DNA of 64,000 bases from contig CAMQHT010000003.1 of the NCBI GenBank assembly GCA_947001705.1, positions 27,213 through 91,212 of the forward strand, written 5' to 3'. Under the pieces are notes generated by a model. That model worked only from the letters and a program-made list of their open reading frames with translations. It was not told where the DNA came from and searched no databases. Below are positions 16,535 to 24,027 of the stretch, piece after piece. The stretch is from an uncultured Collinsella sp. (lineage in GTDB: Bacteria; Actinomycetota; Coriobacteriia; Coriobacteriales; Coriobacteriaceae). Every line of letters begins with the position of its first letter. Positions within the stretch are counted from its first letter, which is position 1. The position numbers and the translations under genes were made by a program.

Positions 16535-16566
16535 ACGGGTGCCTGCTACGGTGGGCGCCCGTTTTG
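16535..16566 (+). terminator. Rho-independent terminator after argH
   Basis: ACGGGTGCC at 16535-16543 pairs with GGCGCCCGT at 16554-16562 (one G-T), followed by TTTTG-type sequence. The remaining 300 bases to ndk hold near-repeats around 16734-16765 (GCGCTTTAATAAA, GCGTTTCAATAAA) and no recognisable gene. Confidence 0.75.
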
Positions 16567-16866
16567 TTATAGAGAAGGAAGGAGCTTGTCGAAAACTTTT
16601 GTAGGACATTTGCGCAGGTTGTGAAGGGGGTACGTTCGCGGGTGGCAACCGACCGCCCGCTCTGTTCGATGTGGTTGATGAGCGGTCGGATGGTACTCTA
16701 ATCGGGCTTCGAAACAGAAGTGACACATATGGAGCGCTTTAATAAATTGCAGCGTTTCAATAAACAGCTTTTTGTTTAACTGCAGCTAAAACTCTGTTAC
16801 GATGCAGTCCAGGCGGGTGCCGGAATGGGACTTGGGCACGCGCGAACCTACTTGAAAGGCTACCTT

Positions 16867-17271
16867 ATGGCTATCGAGAAGACCTTCATCATGATTAAGC
16901 CCGACGCCGTGCGCGACCGCAAGATCGGCGAGATCGTTGCTCGTATTGAGCGCAGCGGCCTTGTCATCGAGCGCATGGAGATGACCACGCTCGAGCGCGC
17001 TACCGTCGAGGAGCACTACGCCCATCTGGCCGACAAGCCCTTCTTTGGCGGTCTCTGCGACTTTATGACGAGCGGTCCGGTCGTCAAGATGGTTGTTTCC
17101 GGTCTTTCCGCTGTCTCCAAGATGCGCACCCTTATGGGCGCCACCAACCCGCTTGATGCTGCTCCTGGCACCATCCGCGGCGACTTCGCCGTCGATGTCA
17201 ACGCCAACGTGATTCACGGCTCCGACTGCCTGGAGAACGCCGAGATCGAGATCAAGCGCTTCTTTGGCTAA
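16867..17271 (+). CDS. ndk: Nucleoside diphosphate kinase
   Basis: Ndk moves the terminal phosphate of ATP to other nucleoside diphosphates through a phospho-histidine. The 134-residue length is normal. Signatures: TFIMIKPDAVRD at the N terminus (nucleotide-binding Lys), MGATNPLDAAPGTIRGDF, and the active-site histidine in NVIHGSDCLENA near residue 116. ATG at 16867, after AAAGGCTACCTT; the frame is open 42 bases further but the family N terminus (MAIEKTF) fits this start. Monocistronic: a strong terminator follows. Confidence 0.97.
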   Translation: MAIEKTFIMIKPDAVRDRKIGEIVARIERSGLVIERMEMTTLERATVEEHYAHLADKPFFGGLCDFMTSGPVVKMVVSGLSAVSKMRTLMGATNPLDAAPGTIRGDFAVDVNANVIHGSDCLENAEIEIKRFFG

Positions 17272-17309
17272 ACCAGCTTTGACTCCTTAAAGCTGTTAGC
17301 GTGTGGCTT

Positions 17310-17346
17310 GGGCGCCGCGGAACTCCATCCGCGGCGCCCTTTTATT
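17310..17346 (+). terminator. Rho-independent terminator after ndk
   Basis: A perfect 12-bp GC-rich stem at 17310-17321/17328-17339 followed by TTTTATT. Confidence 0.92.
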
Positions 17347-17385
17347 CCGGTAGATTTTTGGTAAACGCATAGAAAACTACTAAAG

Positions 17386-17419
17386 AGCCCCGTCCGGATG
17401 TTTCTTCCGGGCGGGGGCT
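17386..17419 (-). terminator. Rho-independent terminator after rpiB
   Basis: AGCCCCGTCCGGA at 17386-17398 pairs with TCCGGGCGGGGGCT at 17406-17419; on the minus strand it is followed by CTTTAG. It closes rpiB. Confidence 0.7.
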
Positions 17420-17446
17420 GGCGCTAGCGTATGGCTTTGTAAGTCT

Positions 17447-17914
17447 TTAGGCCTCGTCGACAATCTTTAGTCCGCGGGTCTGGTCGATCTCGTTGAGGAG
17501 ATTGACGCGACGCTCGTGGCGGCCGCCCTCAAACTCGGCGTCGAGCCATTCGTCGACAATCATCTTGGCGAGCTCGGAGCCCACGACGCGGGCGCCAAAG
17601 GCCAGCACGTTGGTGTTGTTGTGCATACGGGAGAGCTTGGCGCTGAAGGGCTCGGAGCACACGACGGCGCGTACGCCCTCGACCTTGTTGGCAGCCAGGC
17701 TAATCCCGACGCCGGTACCGCAGATCAAGATACCCAGGTCGACGTCACCGTTGGCCACGGCCTTGCCCACCTTGTAACCGGCGATGGGGTAGTCGAAGCT
17801 CTCGGAGGTGTCGGTGCCATAGTTCACGACCTCGCAGCCGCGCTCCTTCAGGTGCTCGGAAATGATGTTCTTGAGCTCGACGGCGGCGTGGTCGTTACCG
17901 ATACCGATCTTCAT
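17447..17914 (-). CDS. rpiB: Ribose-5-phosphate isomerase B
   Basis: RpiB interconverts ribose 5-phosphate and ribulose 5-phosphate in the non-oxidative pentose phosphate pathway. The 155-residue protein has the RpiB/LacAB fold signatures: MKIGIGNDHAAVELK (substrate phosphate region), the active-site cysteine in ILICGTGVGISLAANK (about residue 66), RAVVCSEPFSAKLSRMHNN and NVLAFGARVVG. The usual length is about 145-155. ATG at 17914 follows AGAGAGGAACC-type sequence on the minus strand. It is divergent from the cysteine desulfidase gene. Confidence 0.95.
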   Translation of the reverse strand: MKIGIGNDHAAVELKNIISEHLKERGCEVVNYGTDTSESFDYPIAGYKVGKAVANGDVDLGILICGTGVGISLAANKVEGVRAVVCSEPFSAKLSRMHNNTNVLAFGARVVGSELAKMIVDEWLDAEFEGGRHERRVNLLNEIDQTRGLKIVDEA

Positions 17915-18184
17915 GAGTGGTTCCTCTCTGGTCCGTGCGGCGGAATTGCTAAAGGTTTTACCGCGTTCGACTGCATGATAGCGCGACTTTTGTGTAAACG
18001 CTCGGGCGTTTTTTGGTCAAACGCTTTAGCATGCAACAAGACCTGCTTTTCATGAATGAATGCCGCCAGTTTGTGCTTGAGCGCCGTCCGCCGGAACCGT
18101 GGTTGCGGTTTTTGATGCATTGTTATCAAATAAAGGAGCTAACTTTTTTGAGAGTCCAGCCCGTTATGCAAGCAGGAGATACCT

Positions 18185-19504
18185 ATGCCTACCGATTCCA
18201 TCCGTGATGCCGCGTTTTGCGATGTTTTGAACCGCGAGCTTGTCTGCGCGCTCGGCTGCACCGAGCCTATTGCCGTTGCCTATGCGGCGGCGCTGGCGAG
18301 CCAAACGCTCGGTTGCGAACCCGAACACATGGATGTCGCCTGCTCGGGCAACATCATTAAGAACGTTAAGAGCGTGACCGTGCCCAACTCGGGCGGTATG
18401 CACGGTATCGAGGCTGCGGCCGTGCTGGGTGCCGTGGGCGGTGACGCCAAGAGCGCGCTCGAGGTGCTCGAGAGTGTTGACGATGCAGACCGCGCTCGCG
18501 TGACCGAGCTGCTCGCCGACGCTGACTACTGCGACGTGTCGCTTGTCGAGGGTGTGCCCAACCTCTATATCAAGGTGACTGCTACGGCCGGGGGCCATAC
18601 CGCGGTCGTCGAGATCACCGACCACCACACGAATGTCACGTGCCATACGCTCGACGGTATTCCGGTGTGTGGCAAGTCGGCGGGGGAGTGTGCCGCCTGC
18701 GCCGAGCGCGTCGTGGCCGAGCGTGCCGCCGATAAGGCCGACACGCCCATGTCGATCGAATCCATTATCGACTTTATCGAGGACGGCGACATCGAGGGTG
18801 CTCGCGCCGCCGTTGAACGTCAGATTGAGCTGAACGGCGCAATAAGCGCCGAGGGCCTGGCGCACGCTTGGGGCGCCGAGGTAGGCCGTACGCTGCTGGG
18901 CGCTCGTGCCGACGACGTCGCCTGCCGTGCCCGTGCCCGTGCGGCCGCCGGGTCCGATGCCCGCATGAACGGCTGTGCGCTGCCGGTCGCCATTGTGTGC
19001 GGCTCGGGCAACCAGGGCATCACCTGTGCGCTGCCCGTTATGGAGTATGCCGACTACCTGCGTTGCGACAACGAGCGCCTGGTGCGCGCCGTGATGCTGT
19101 CCGACCTTATCGCCGTGCATATCAAGAGCTATATTGGTGCGCTCTCGGCGTTTTGCGGCGCTATTTGCGCCGCGTGCGGTGCCGGTGCCGCGATTACCTG
19201 GCTGTGTGGCGGCACGCGCGAACAGATTGGTGCGACGGTCTCGAACACGCTCGGCAACGTGGGCGGTATCGTGTGCGACGGCGCCAAGGCGAGCTGTGCC
19301 GCCAAGATTTCCGCTGCCGTCGATGCGGCGATTCTGGGCCACGATATGGCCATGCAGGGCCGCGGCTTCCGCGCCGGCGAGGGTCTGATCCAGGATACCG
19401 TCGAGGAGACGATCGCGAGCATGGGCTATGTGGGCCGTGTGGGCATGAAGGATACCGATGTCGAGATTCTCAACATCATGATCGGCAAAACCCAAGTGTG
19501 CTAG
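18185..19504 (+). CDS. cyuA: L-cysteine desulfidase (UPF0597/CyuA family)
   Basis: A 439-residue member of the UPF0597 family, related to the alpha chain of iron-sulfur L-serine dehydratase. Characterised members (CdsB/CyuA) break L-cysteine into pyruvate, ammonia and sulfide with a [4Fe-4S] cluster, without PLP. The family signature CTEPIAVAYAAALA appears at about residues 20-33, SGNIIKNVKSVTVPNSGG follows, and cluster-type cysteines are in CGSGNQGI, FCGAICAACGAGAAITWLCGG and GGIVCDGAKASCAAKI. ATG at 18185 has AGGAGATACCT ahead of it. Its stop overlaps the stop of the convergent HAD gene by 4 bases. A sulfide source next to selenium/sulfur genes elsewhere in the window may be chance. Confidence 0.87.
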   Translation: MPTDSIRDAAFCDVLNRELVCALGCTEPIAVAYAAALASQTLGCEPEHMDVACSGNIIKNVKSVTVPNSGGMHGIEAAAVLGAVGGDAKSALEVLESVDDADRARVTELLADADYCDVSLVEGVPNLYIKVTATAGGHTAVVEITDHHTNVTCHTLDGIPVCGKSAGECAACAERVVAERAADKADTPMSIESIIDFIEDGDIEGARAAVERQIELNGAISAEGLAHAWGAEVGRTLLGARADDVACRARARAAAGSDARMNGCALPVAIVCGSGNQGITCALPVMEYADYLRCDNERLVRAVMLSDLIAVHIKSYIGALSAFCGAICAACGAGAAITWLCGGTREQIGATVSNTLGNVGGIVCDGAKASCAAKISAAVDAAILGHDMAMQGRGFRAGEGLIQDTVEETIASMGYVGRVGMKDTDVEILNIMIGKTQVC

Positions 19505-20259
19505 GACAGTTCGTCGGCTACTTGGTGTTCGTAGAAGGCTTCTACTACGGCGTTAAAGTCGCGGGCGAAGCCTTCCATGGTTCCGCGCCAGGTGACTCGG
19601 TTGGGCTTGCCCTGGCCTACATAGGCAGTCTGAATGCCGCAGGCGGGGCTGGGGAAGTCGCGTTTGGGATCGTTGCCCACCATAAGGACCTCGTGCGGTT
19701 CGAGCCCCATCACCTGAAGCTGCTCTAGATAGTAGGTGGCATCAGGCTTGCAGCGGGTGGCGTTTCCCATGTGCGTGACGAGCTCAAAGGGGGCGTCGGC
19801 CAGGTCGCCCCAACCCATGCGGCACTCGATGGCCCCCTGCGGAAAGCTGGGGTTGGTAAAGAGCGCGCAGCGCAGCCCTGCGTCCTGTACGGTCTGAAGC
19901 GCGGCGTGTGCGCCCGGCATGGCATGGGCGTTGATGAGTTCGTCATTCTTGTACGGAAGAACTTCGCGGTCGTAGTAGGTAAACGCCTCGTAGATAAGTG
20001 GGTCCGAGAGGCAAATGCCGCATCGGCGCTCGACCTCTTCTTGGTAAAACTCAAGATTGGTGCGATTGTCCGTGCTGCTGCGGCGATTGGCGTTGAGGTC
20101 GACCAGGATGGTGCCGAGGCGTGCCATCGTGCCACCGCGGCTGCGGCGCCCGATATCCGCAAGCATCGAAGAGACATCCTTAAAATAGCGAAGGATGAAC
20201 GCGTTGAGGTTGATGCTAAGAAGCGTTTCGTCCATATCGAAAACGACTGCTTTGAGCAC
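19501..20259 (-). CDS. HAD-superfamily hydrolase
   Basis: A 252-residue haloacid-dehalogenase-fold hydrolase of subfamily I type. Motif I is VVFDMDETLL at about residues 5-14 (the DxDxT nucleophile motif), the helical cap runs from about 20 to 110, motif II is FTNPSF (Thr), motif III a Lys in NATRCKPDATYY, and motif IV MVGNDPKRDFP. The frame is open back to 20430, but the family N terminus begins at VLKAVVFD: the GTG at 20259, with GAGAAAGG upstream, is the better start. The stop overlaps the convergent cyuA stop. Likely a small-molecule phosphatase; substrate unknown. Confidence 0.82.
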   Translation of the reverse strand: MLKAVVFDMDETLLSINLNAFILRYFKDVSSMLADIGRRSRGGTMARLGTILVDLNANRRSSTDNRTNLEFYQEEVERRCGICLSDPLIYEAFTYYDREVLPYKNDELINAHAMPGAHAALQTVQDAGLRCALFTNPSFPQGAIECRMGWGDLADAPFELVTHMGNATRCKPDATYYLEQLQVMGLEPHEVLMVGNDPKRDFPSPACGIQTAYVGQGKPNRVTWRGTMEGFARDFNAVVEAFYEHQVADELS

Positions 20260-20574
20260 GCGGGCACCTTTCTCGAAAAATCGATCTAGAATCGTTGGCT
20301 CCGGATACTTTACCCCAAAGCCGAATGCCTGGCTGGTTATCGTCAAGTTGCGGAGACGTGTGTTCATAAGATTACGAAAAAGTCTCCACACGAGTAAAAA
20401 ATCGCAGTTCACGCTTGAAATCGAACTCATTTCCCCGTAACCTATACGAACGTGATTGCATAAGCGTCACATTAGTATCTGTCGGCTCCCGAGTGTTCCT
20501 AAACGTTGTGTGCTTGTCGCACCCTTCTGTAGGTCCTAGCAATCGGGGCCCCGTAGTTCGAAAGGGGTCCACCT
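20260..20574. other. Intergenic region upstream of rpsA
   Basis: About 315 bases between the divergent HAD gene and rpsA. AT-rich in its first 200 bases, then GC-rich with a short palindrome around GGGGCCCC (20545-20552) just ahead of the rpsA ribosome site. It must hold the rpsA promoter and a long 5' leader, but no -35/-10 pair with normal spacing stands out to me. Confidence 0.4.
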
Positions 20575-21741
20575 TTGAGTGAGATTCAGAACTCGTCCAT
20601 TTTCTCTCTTGACGATGTCAACGAGGAGGAGATGAACAACCTTATCGACGGTACGATTACCGACTTTGATGAGGGCGATCTCGTTAACGGCACTGTCGTT
20701 AAGATCGAGCATGACGAGGTGCTCGTTGACATCGGATTCAAGTCCGAGGGCGTTATCCCGGTCCGCGAGCTGTCCATCCGCAAGGACGCTAACCCTGCAG
20801 ACATCGTTGCACTCGGTGATCCCATCGAGGCCCTGGTTCTCCAGAAGGAGGACAAGGACGGTCGTCTGGTCCTGTCCAAGAAGCGTGCCGAGTACGAGCG
20901 TGCTTGGAACCGCATCGAGGAGAAGTTCAACTCCGGCGAGAACGTCGAGGGCGAGGTTATCGAGGTTGTCAAGGGCGGCCTGATCCTCGACATCGGCCTG
21001 CGTGGCTTCCTGCCCGCTTCCCTCGTCGACCTCCGTCGCGTCAAGGACCTCACCTCCTACATGGGCACCCGCATCGAGGCCCGCGTCATCGAGATGGACC
21101 GCAACCGCAACAACGTTGTCCTCTCCCGTCGCGTCGTGCTTGAGGAGTCCCGTAAGGCCGAGCGCTCCGAGATCCTGTCCAAGCTCAAGTCTGGCATGCG
21201 TCTCCAGGGCACCGTTTCCTCCATCGTCGACTTCGGCGCCTTCGTCGACCTCGGCGGTATCGACGGCCTCATCCACATCTCCGAGCTCTCCTGGAACCAC
21301 GTCAACCATCCTTCCGAGGTTGTCAAGGTCGGCCAGGAGGTTGAGGTCGAGGTTCTCGACGTCGATCTCAACCGCGAGCGCATCTCCCTGGGTCTCAAGC
21401 AGACCACCGAGGATCCGTGGCGCGCACTGGTCAAGAAGTACCCCGTCGGCGCTATCGTCGAGGGCACTGTGACCAAGCTTGTCCCGTTTGGCGCTTTCGT
21501 CGACCTGGGCGAGGGCATCGAGGGCCTGGTGCACATCTCCGAGATGGCCAACAAGCACGTCGACCAGCCTTCTCAGGTCACCCACGTGGGCGACAAGGTT
21601 CAGGTCAAGGTCATGGAGATCGACCTCGACCGTCGTCGTATTTCCCTGTCCATGAAGTCCGCTGCTGAGACTCTGGGCGTTGAGATCGAGGTTACCCCGC
21701 TGCCTTCCGAGAAGAAGGACGAGGAGACCGACGCTGAGTAA
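20575..21741 (+). CDS. rpsA: 30S ribosomal protein S1
   Basis: S1 binds mRNA on the small ribosomal subunit. The 388-residue form has four S1 (OB-fold) repeats at about residues 35-104, 122-187, 208-276 and 293-361, the short layout of Gram-positive and actinobacterial S1. The last two repeats are the best conserved (VDFGAFVDLGGIDGLIHISE and VPFGAFVDLGEGIEGLVHIS). The C-terminal tail is acidic. Start is a TTG at 20575, with AAAGGGG seven bases upstream and no ATG nearby; the sequence MSEIQNSS then precedes the first repeat. A perfect terminator follows. Confidence 0.94.
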   Translation: MSEIQNSSIFSLDDVNEEEMNNLIDGTITDFDEGDLVNGTVVKIEHDEVLVDIGFKSEGVIPVRELSIRKDANPADIVALGDPIEALVLQKEDKDGRLVLSKKRAEYERAWNRIEEKFNSGENVEGEVIEVVKGGLILDIGLRGFLPASLVDLRRVKDLTSYMGTRIEARVIEMDRNRNNVVLSRRVVLEESRKAERSEILSKLKSGMRLQGTVSSIVDFGAFVDLGGIDGLIHISELSWNHVNHPSEVVKVGQEVEVEVLDVDLNRERISLGLKQTTEDPWRALVKKYPVGAIVEGTVTKLVPFGAFVDLGEGIEGLVHISEMANKHVDQPSQVTHVGDKVQVKVMEIDLDRRRISLSMKSAAETLGVEIEVTPLPSEKKDEETDAE

Positions 21742-21767
21742 ATCGGTTTGACGATCACTTGTTTTAA

Positions 21768-21799
21768 GGGATCCGTCCGTAATGGACGGGTCCCTTTTT
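21768..21799 (+). terminator. Rho-independent terminator after rpsA
   Basis: GGGATCCGTCC pairs with GGACGGGTCCC around GTAAT, followed by TTTTT. Confidence 0.92.
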
Positions 21800-22064
21800 G
21801 CATTTGCAGCTGAGATACACGGTGCTGCCCGGTGTGTCCGTTTGCTATTGGGTTGTTGGCACATGAAAAAAGCCGACATCCCGCCTCGGGGAGGAGGCGG
21901 GAACGCACCGAGTAGACGGAGGGGTGCGGAGCGCGGTCGCGTCTCGACTGACAACGTTGCCCATCGACGGGATTATTGTAGCGCATGGGCGCTTCTTGGT
22001 TTATCGTGTCGAGCGCTTGTGTTGTGCCGTTGCCTGTGGCGGCGGTGTGCTACACTCTTGCACT
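21800..22064. other. Intergenic region between rpsA and rnpB
   Basis: No gene seen. A hairpin with CCCGCCTC/GAGGCGGG arms lies at about 21880-21901; read on the minus strand it is followed, after seven bases, by a run of six T (plus-strand AAAAAA at 21865-21870), so it could be a minus-strand terminator or part of an unknown small RNA. The right end holds the rnpB promoter: a TACACT -10 box at 22051-22056. Confidence 0.4.
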
Positions 22065-22065
22065 G

Positions 22066-22425
22066 CTGAGTGGGCCAGACGGTCGCGCGATGTACTGCTT
22101 GCGGTACGCGTGAGGAAAGTCCGGGCTCCAGAGGGCGGGATGCCGGCTAACGGCCGGGCGGAGTGATCCGACGGAAAGCGCCGCAGAAAAGAAGACTCCC
22201 ACCTGCGTCGCAAGGCGTAAAGGGAAAAGCTGAAACGGTGGTGTAAGAGACCACCAGCGTCGTGGCAACACGGCGGCTTGGCAAGCCCCATCCGGAGCAA
22301 GCGCGAATAGGAACGCTATGGGCCGGCCCGGTCCGCGTTCGGGTAGCGTGCGTGGAGCTGCACGGTAACGTGCAGACAAGATAAATGACCGTTCACGACA
22401 GAACCCGGCTTATCGGCCCACTCGG
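22066..22425 (+). ncRNA. rnpB: RNase P RNA, bacterial class A
   Basis: The catalytic RNA of RNase P, which matures tRNA 5' ends. The 5' strand of helix P1 (GAGTGGGCC) pairs with GGCCCACTC at the 3' end. The universally conserved GAGGAAAGTCCGGGCTCC block lies at about 22111-22128, ACAGAACCCGGCTTATCGG closes the P4 region near the 3' end, and GCGAATAGGAACGC-type and GGTAACGTGCAG-type elements lie between. About 360 bases, within the usual range. A -10 box TACACT lies 10-15 bases ahead. Confidence 0.95.
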
Positions 22426-22442
22426 CACTTTGTTGACGCTGC

Positions 22443-22541
22443 GAACCCGTCAGCGCGGCAATCTGCCTTTCAAACCTTCGGGCATGACCATAAGGTCAAT
22501 GCCCTCGGCTTTCAAGGCACCTTGCTCGCGCTGACGGGTTC
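22443..22541. repeat. Nested palindrome downstream of rnpB
   Basis: Perfect 15-bp arms at 22443-22457 and 22527-22541 (GAACCCGTCAGCGCG and its complement). Inside are further paired blocks: GCAA/TTGC, TGCCTT/AAGGCA and an apical GGGCAT-GACC-ATAA-GGTC-ATGCCC hairpin, so almost the whole 99 bases fold into one long rod. GTTGACG occurs on both sides (about 22432 and 22550). It may end the rnpB transcript or be a mobile palindrome. Not a protein-coding region. Confidence 0.7.
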
Positions 22542-22644
22542 TCGCTTTCGTTGACGGAATCATCGGCGTTGCCATTCTTTTTACTAGGGTTATCGTATTA
22601 TTGAGGCTGTTTGTTGCTGCGCTTTATTTTGTTGAGGGGCTTTG

Positions 22645-23280
22645 TTGGACAGCTATTTTACTCTGCAATCGAATATTGAGGTTTCGGGCGAGTTTGTGGA
22701 CCGCAAGAGCCGGTTTATTGCCCAGCTGGTCCATATTGAGTCCGAGGACGAGGCGAATGCCTTTATCGAGATGGTTCGCAAGCGTCATTACGACGCTCGA
22801 CACAATGTTCCCGCGTGGATTTTGGTCGATGGACGCGAGCGCCAGAGCGATGATGGTGAGCCGAGCCGCACGAGCGGTATGCCGACACTCGAGGTGTTGC
22901 GCGGTGCGGAGCTCAAAAATGTTTGCTGCGTAGTGACACGCTATTTTGGTGGTACGTTGTTGGGGCCCGGTGGCTTGGTACGCGCCTATACCGCGGCGAC
23001 GCAGGCGGCGGTGGCCGCGGCTCAGGAGGCCGGGCAGATCGTCGAGATGACGAGTGTCGTGCCTGTTGACGTGCATGTGGCCTATCCGCAGTATGAGCAG
23101 GTGCTTCGCTTGGCCCAGGATTCCGGTGCCAAGGTTTCGGATACCGAGTACGCGGATGCTGTGACACTTCATTTGGTGTTTAAGGCGGGGGAGCAGGGGT
23201 CGTTTTGCGCTAAGATGCGCGAGCTTATGGCGGGGCGCGAGGAGATTGAGGTCAGCGCTCCCGAGTTTGCTGAGTTCTAA
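22645..23280 (+). CDS. YigZ/IMPACT family protein
   Basis: A 211-residue member of the YigZ/IMPACT family (UPF0029), conserved from bacteria to man; human IMPACT regulates GCN2, while the bacterial role is unclear, with a possible RNA or ribosome link. Domain 1 has the family signature DDGEPSRTSGMPTLEVL at about residues 72-88 and VVTRYFGGTLLGPGGLVRAY at about 98-117; the C-terminal domain (about 135-205) is ferredoxin-like. Two TTG codons in a row (22642, 22645) are possible starts; the second is better spaced from GAGGGG. A 12-bp terminator follows, shared with a convergent gene. Confidence 0.88.
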   Translation: MDSYFTLQSNIEVSGEFVDRKSRFIAQLVHIESEDEANAFIEMVRKRHYDARHNVPAWILVDGRERQSDDGEPSRTSGMPTLEVLRGAELKNVCCVVTRYFGGTLLGPGGLVRAYTAATQAAVAAAQEAGQIVEMTSVVPVDVHVAYPQYEQVLRLAQDSGAKVSDTEYADAVTLHLVFKAGEQGSFCAKMRELMAGREEIEVSAPEFAEF

Positions 23281-23283
23281 CGA

Positions 23284-23334
23284 CGACGGCCGGCGTGCAT
23301 TTGGATGAATCCCAAGCGCGCCGGCTGTCGTTTT
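23284..23334. terminator. Bidirectional terminator
   Basis: A 12-bp stem (one G-T) at 23284-23295/23319-23330, followed by TTTT on the plus strand. It lies between the convergent yigZ-type gene and the C_GCAxxG_C_C gene. Confidence 0.8.
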
Positions 23335-23347
23335 ATGTTGCTGCCGT

Positions 23348-23794
23348 TTACTCGGCGAGCTGCTTTAGCACATCGCAGGCGATCTCGACGGCATCGTCGA
23401 TGCAGCCGGGGCAGCTGCGGAGCGGACCCTTGTCCGATCCGATGCCCTTGAGCGTGCCGCAGACGGTCGTCGTGTTCTTCTCGCCAAAACGCTTGGCGAT
23501 TTCGCGCGACAGCTTGTAGGTATGGCCCTTGGTCTTGGGGTTTTCCATGCCATCGCTCATTACAAAGCCCATGATGGCCACGGCACCCGAGATGGCGCCG
23601 CAGGTTTCGGTCATGCCGCCCATGCCGGCGCCAAAGCCCTCGGTGAGGGTAAAGGCGACCTGGGGGTCGAGCCCGACGGCGGGCGCGAGCGTGCAGGCGA
23701 CGGCCTGCGCGCAGTTAAAGCCGCGGGCGTGGTGCTCGGCAGCCTGAGCCTGACAGGCGGTGATGTCGAGCTGGGCTGTATCGATTTGCTTCAT
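23348..23794 (-). CDS. C_GCAxxG_C_C family redox protein
   Basis: A 148-residue protein of the family named for its cysteine pattern C-GCAxxG-C-C, common in anaerobes and often near redox or metal genes; function not established, though a metal or Fe-S cluster is likely. The pattern is complete: Cys in GFNCAQAV, Cys in GMTETCGAISGA (the GCAxxG-like CGAISG), VCGTLKG, and SCPGCIDDAVEI near the C terminus. Start ATG at 23794 follows AAGGAGA; the open frame runs on to 23941 without a ribosome site. Downstream of it lies a shared terminator. It is divergent from metY. Confidence 0.85.
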   Translation of the reverse strand: MKQIDTAQLDITACQAQAAEHHARGFNCAQAVACTLAPAVGLDPQVAFTLTEGFGAGMGGMTETCGAISGAVAIMGFVMSDGMENPKTKGHTYKLSREIAKRFGEKNTTTVCGTLKGIGSDKGPLRSCPGCIDDAVEIACDVLKQLAE

Positions 23795-23900
23795 CGGTGT
23801 CTCCTTGATTACGGTGTACCCGCCTATGGTACCCTTGCTGGCGCATTCGCTTATCGAGACCGCAGTGCATATCTCATTGTTTTTCGCCATCGAACACTTT

Positions 23901-23940
23901 CTTAAGATTTGGGACAAATAAACCTGATTAATTTGTCCCA
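23901..23940. repeat. 40-bp hairpin repeat, family TTAAGATTTGGGACAAA (copy 2)
   Basis: Same unit as 11765-11804: TGGGACAAA at 23910-23918 pairs with TTTGTCCCA at 23932-23940. Stem and flanks are conserved, the loop differs. Here it stands in a divergent promoter region, not between gene ends, so it is unlikely to act only as a terminator. Confidence 0.75.
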
Positions 23941-24027
23941 TAACCTATCGGCGGGATGGGTTGAGAGGGGTGCGGGGTAGCGGTATCGTGAACCGAATAA
24001 AACAAAACCCAAGTAAGGGAGTTGGAT

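Noticed and set aside
18013..18207. 64-codon frame just before the cysteine desulfidase gene
   Set aside because: Overlaps the start of that gene in another frame, no ribosome site, no recognisable feature.
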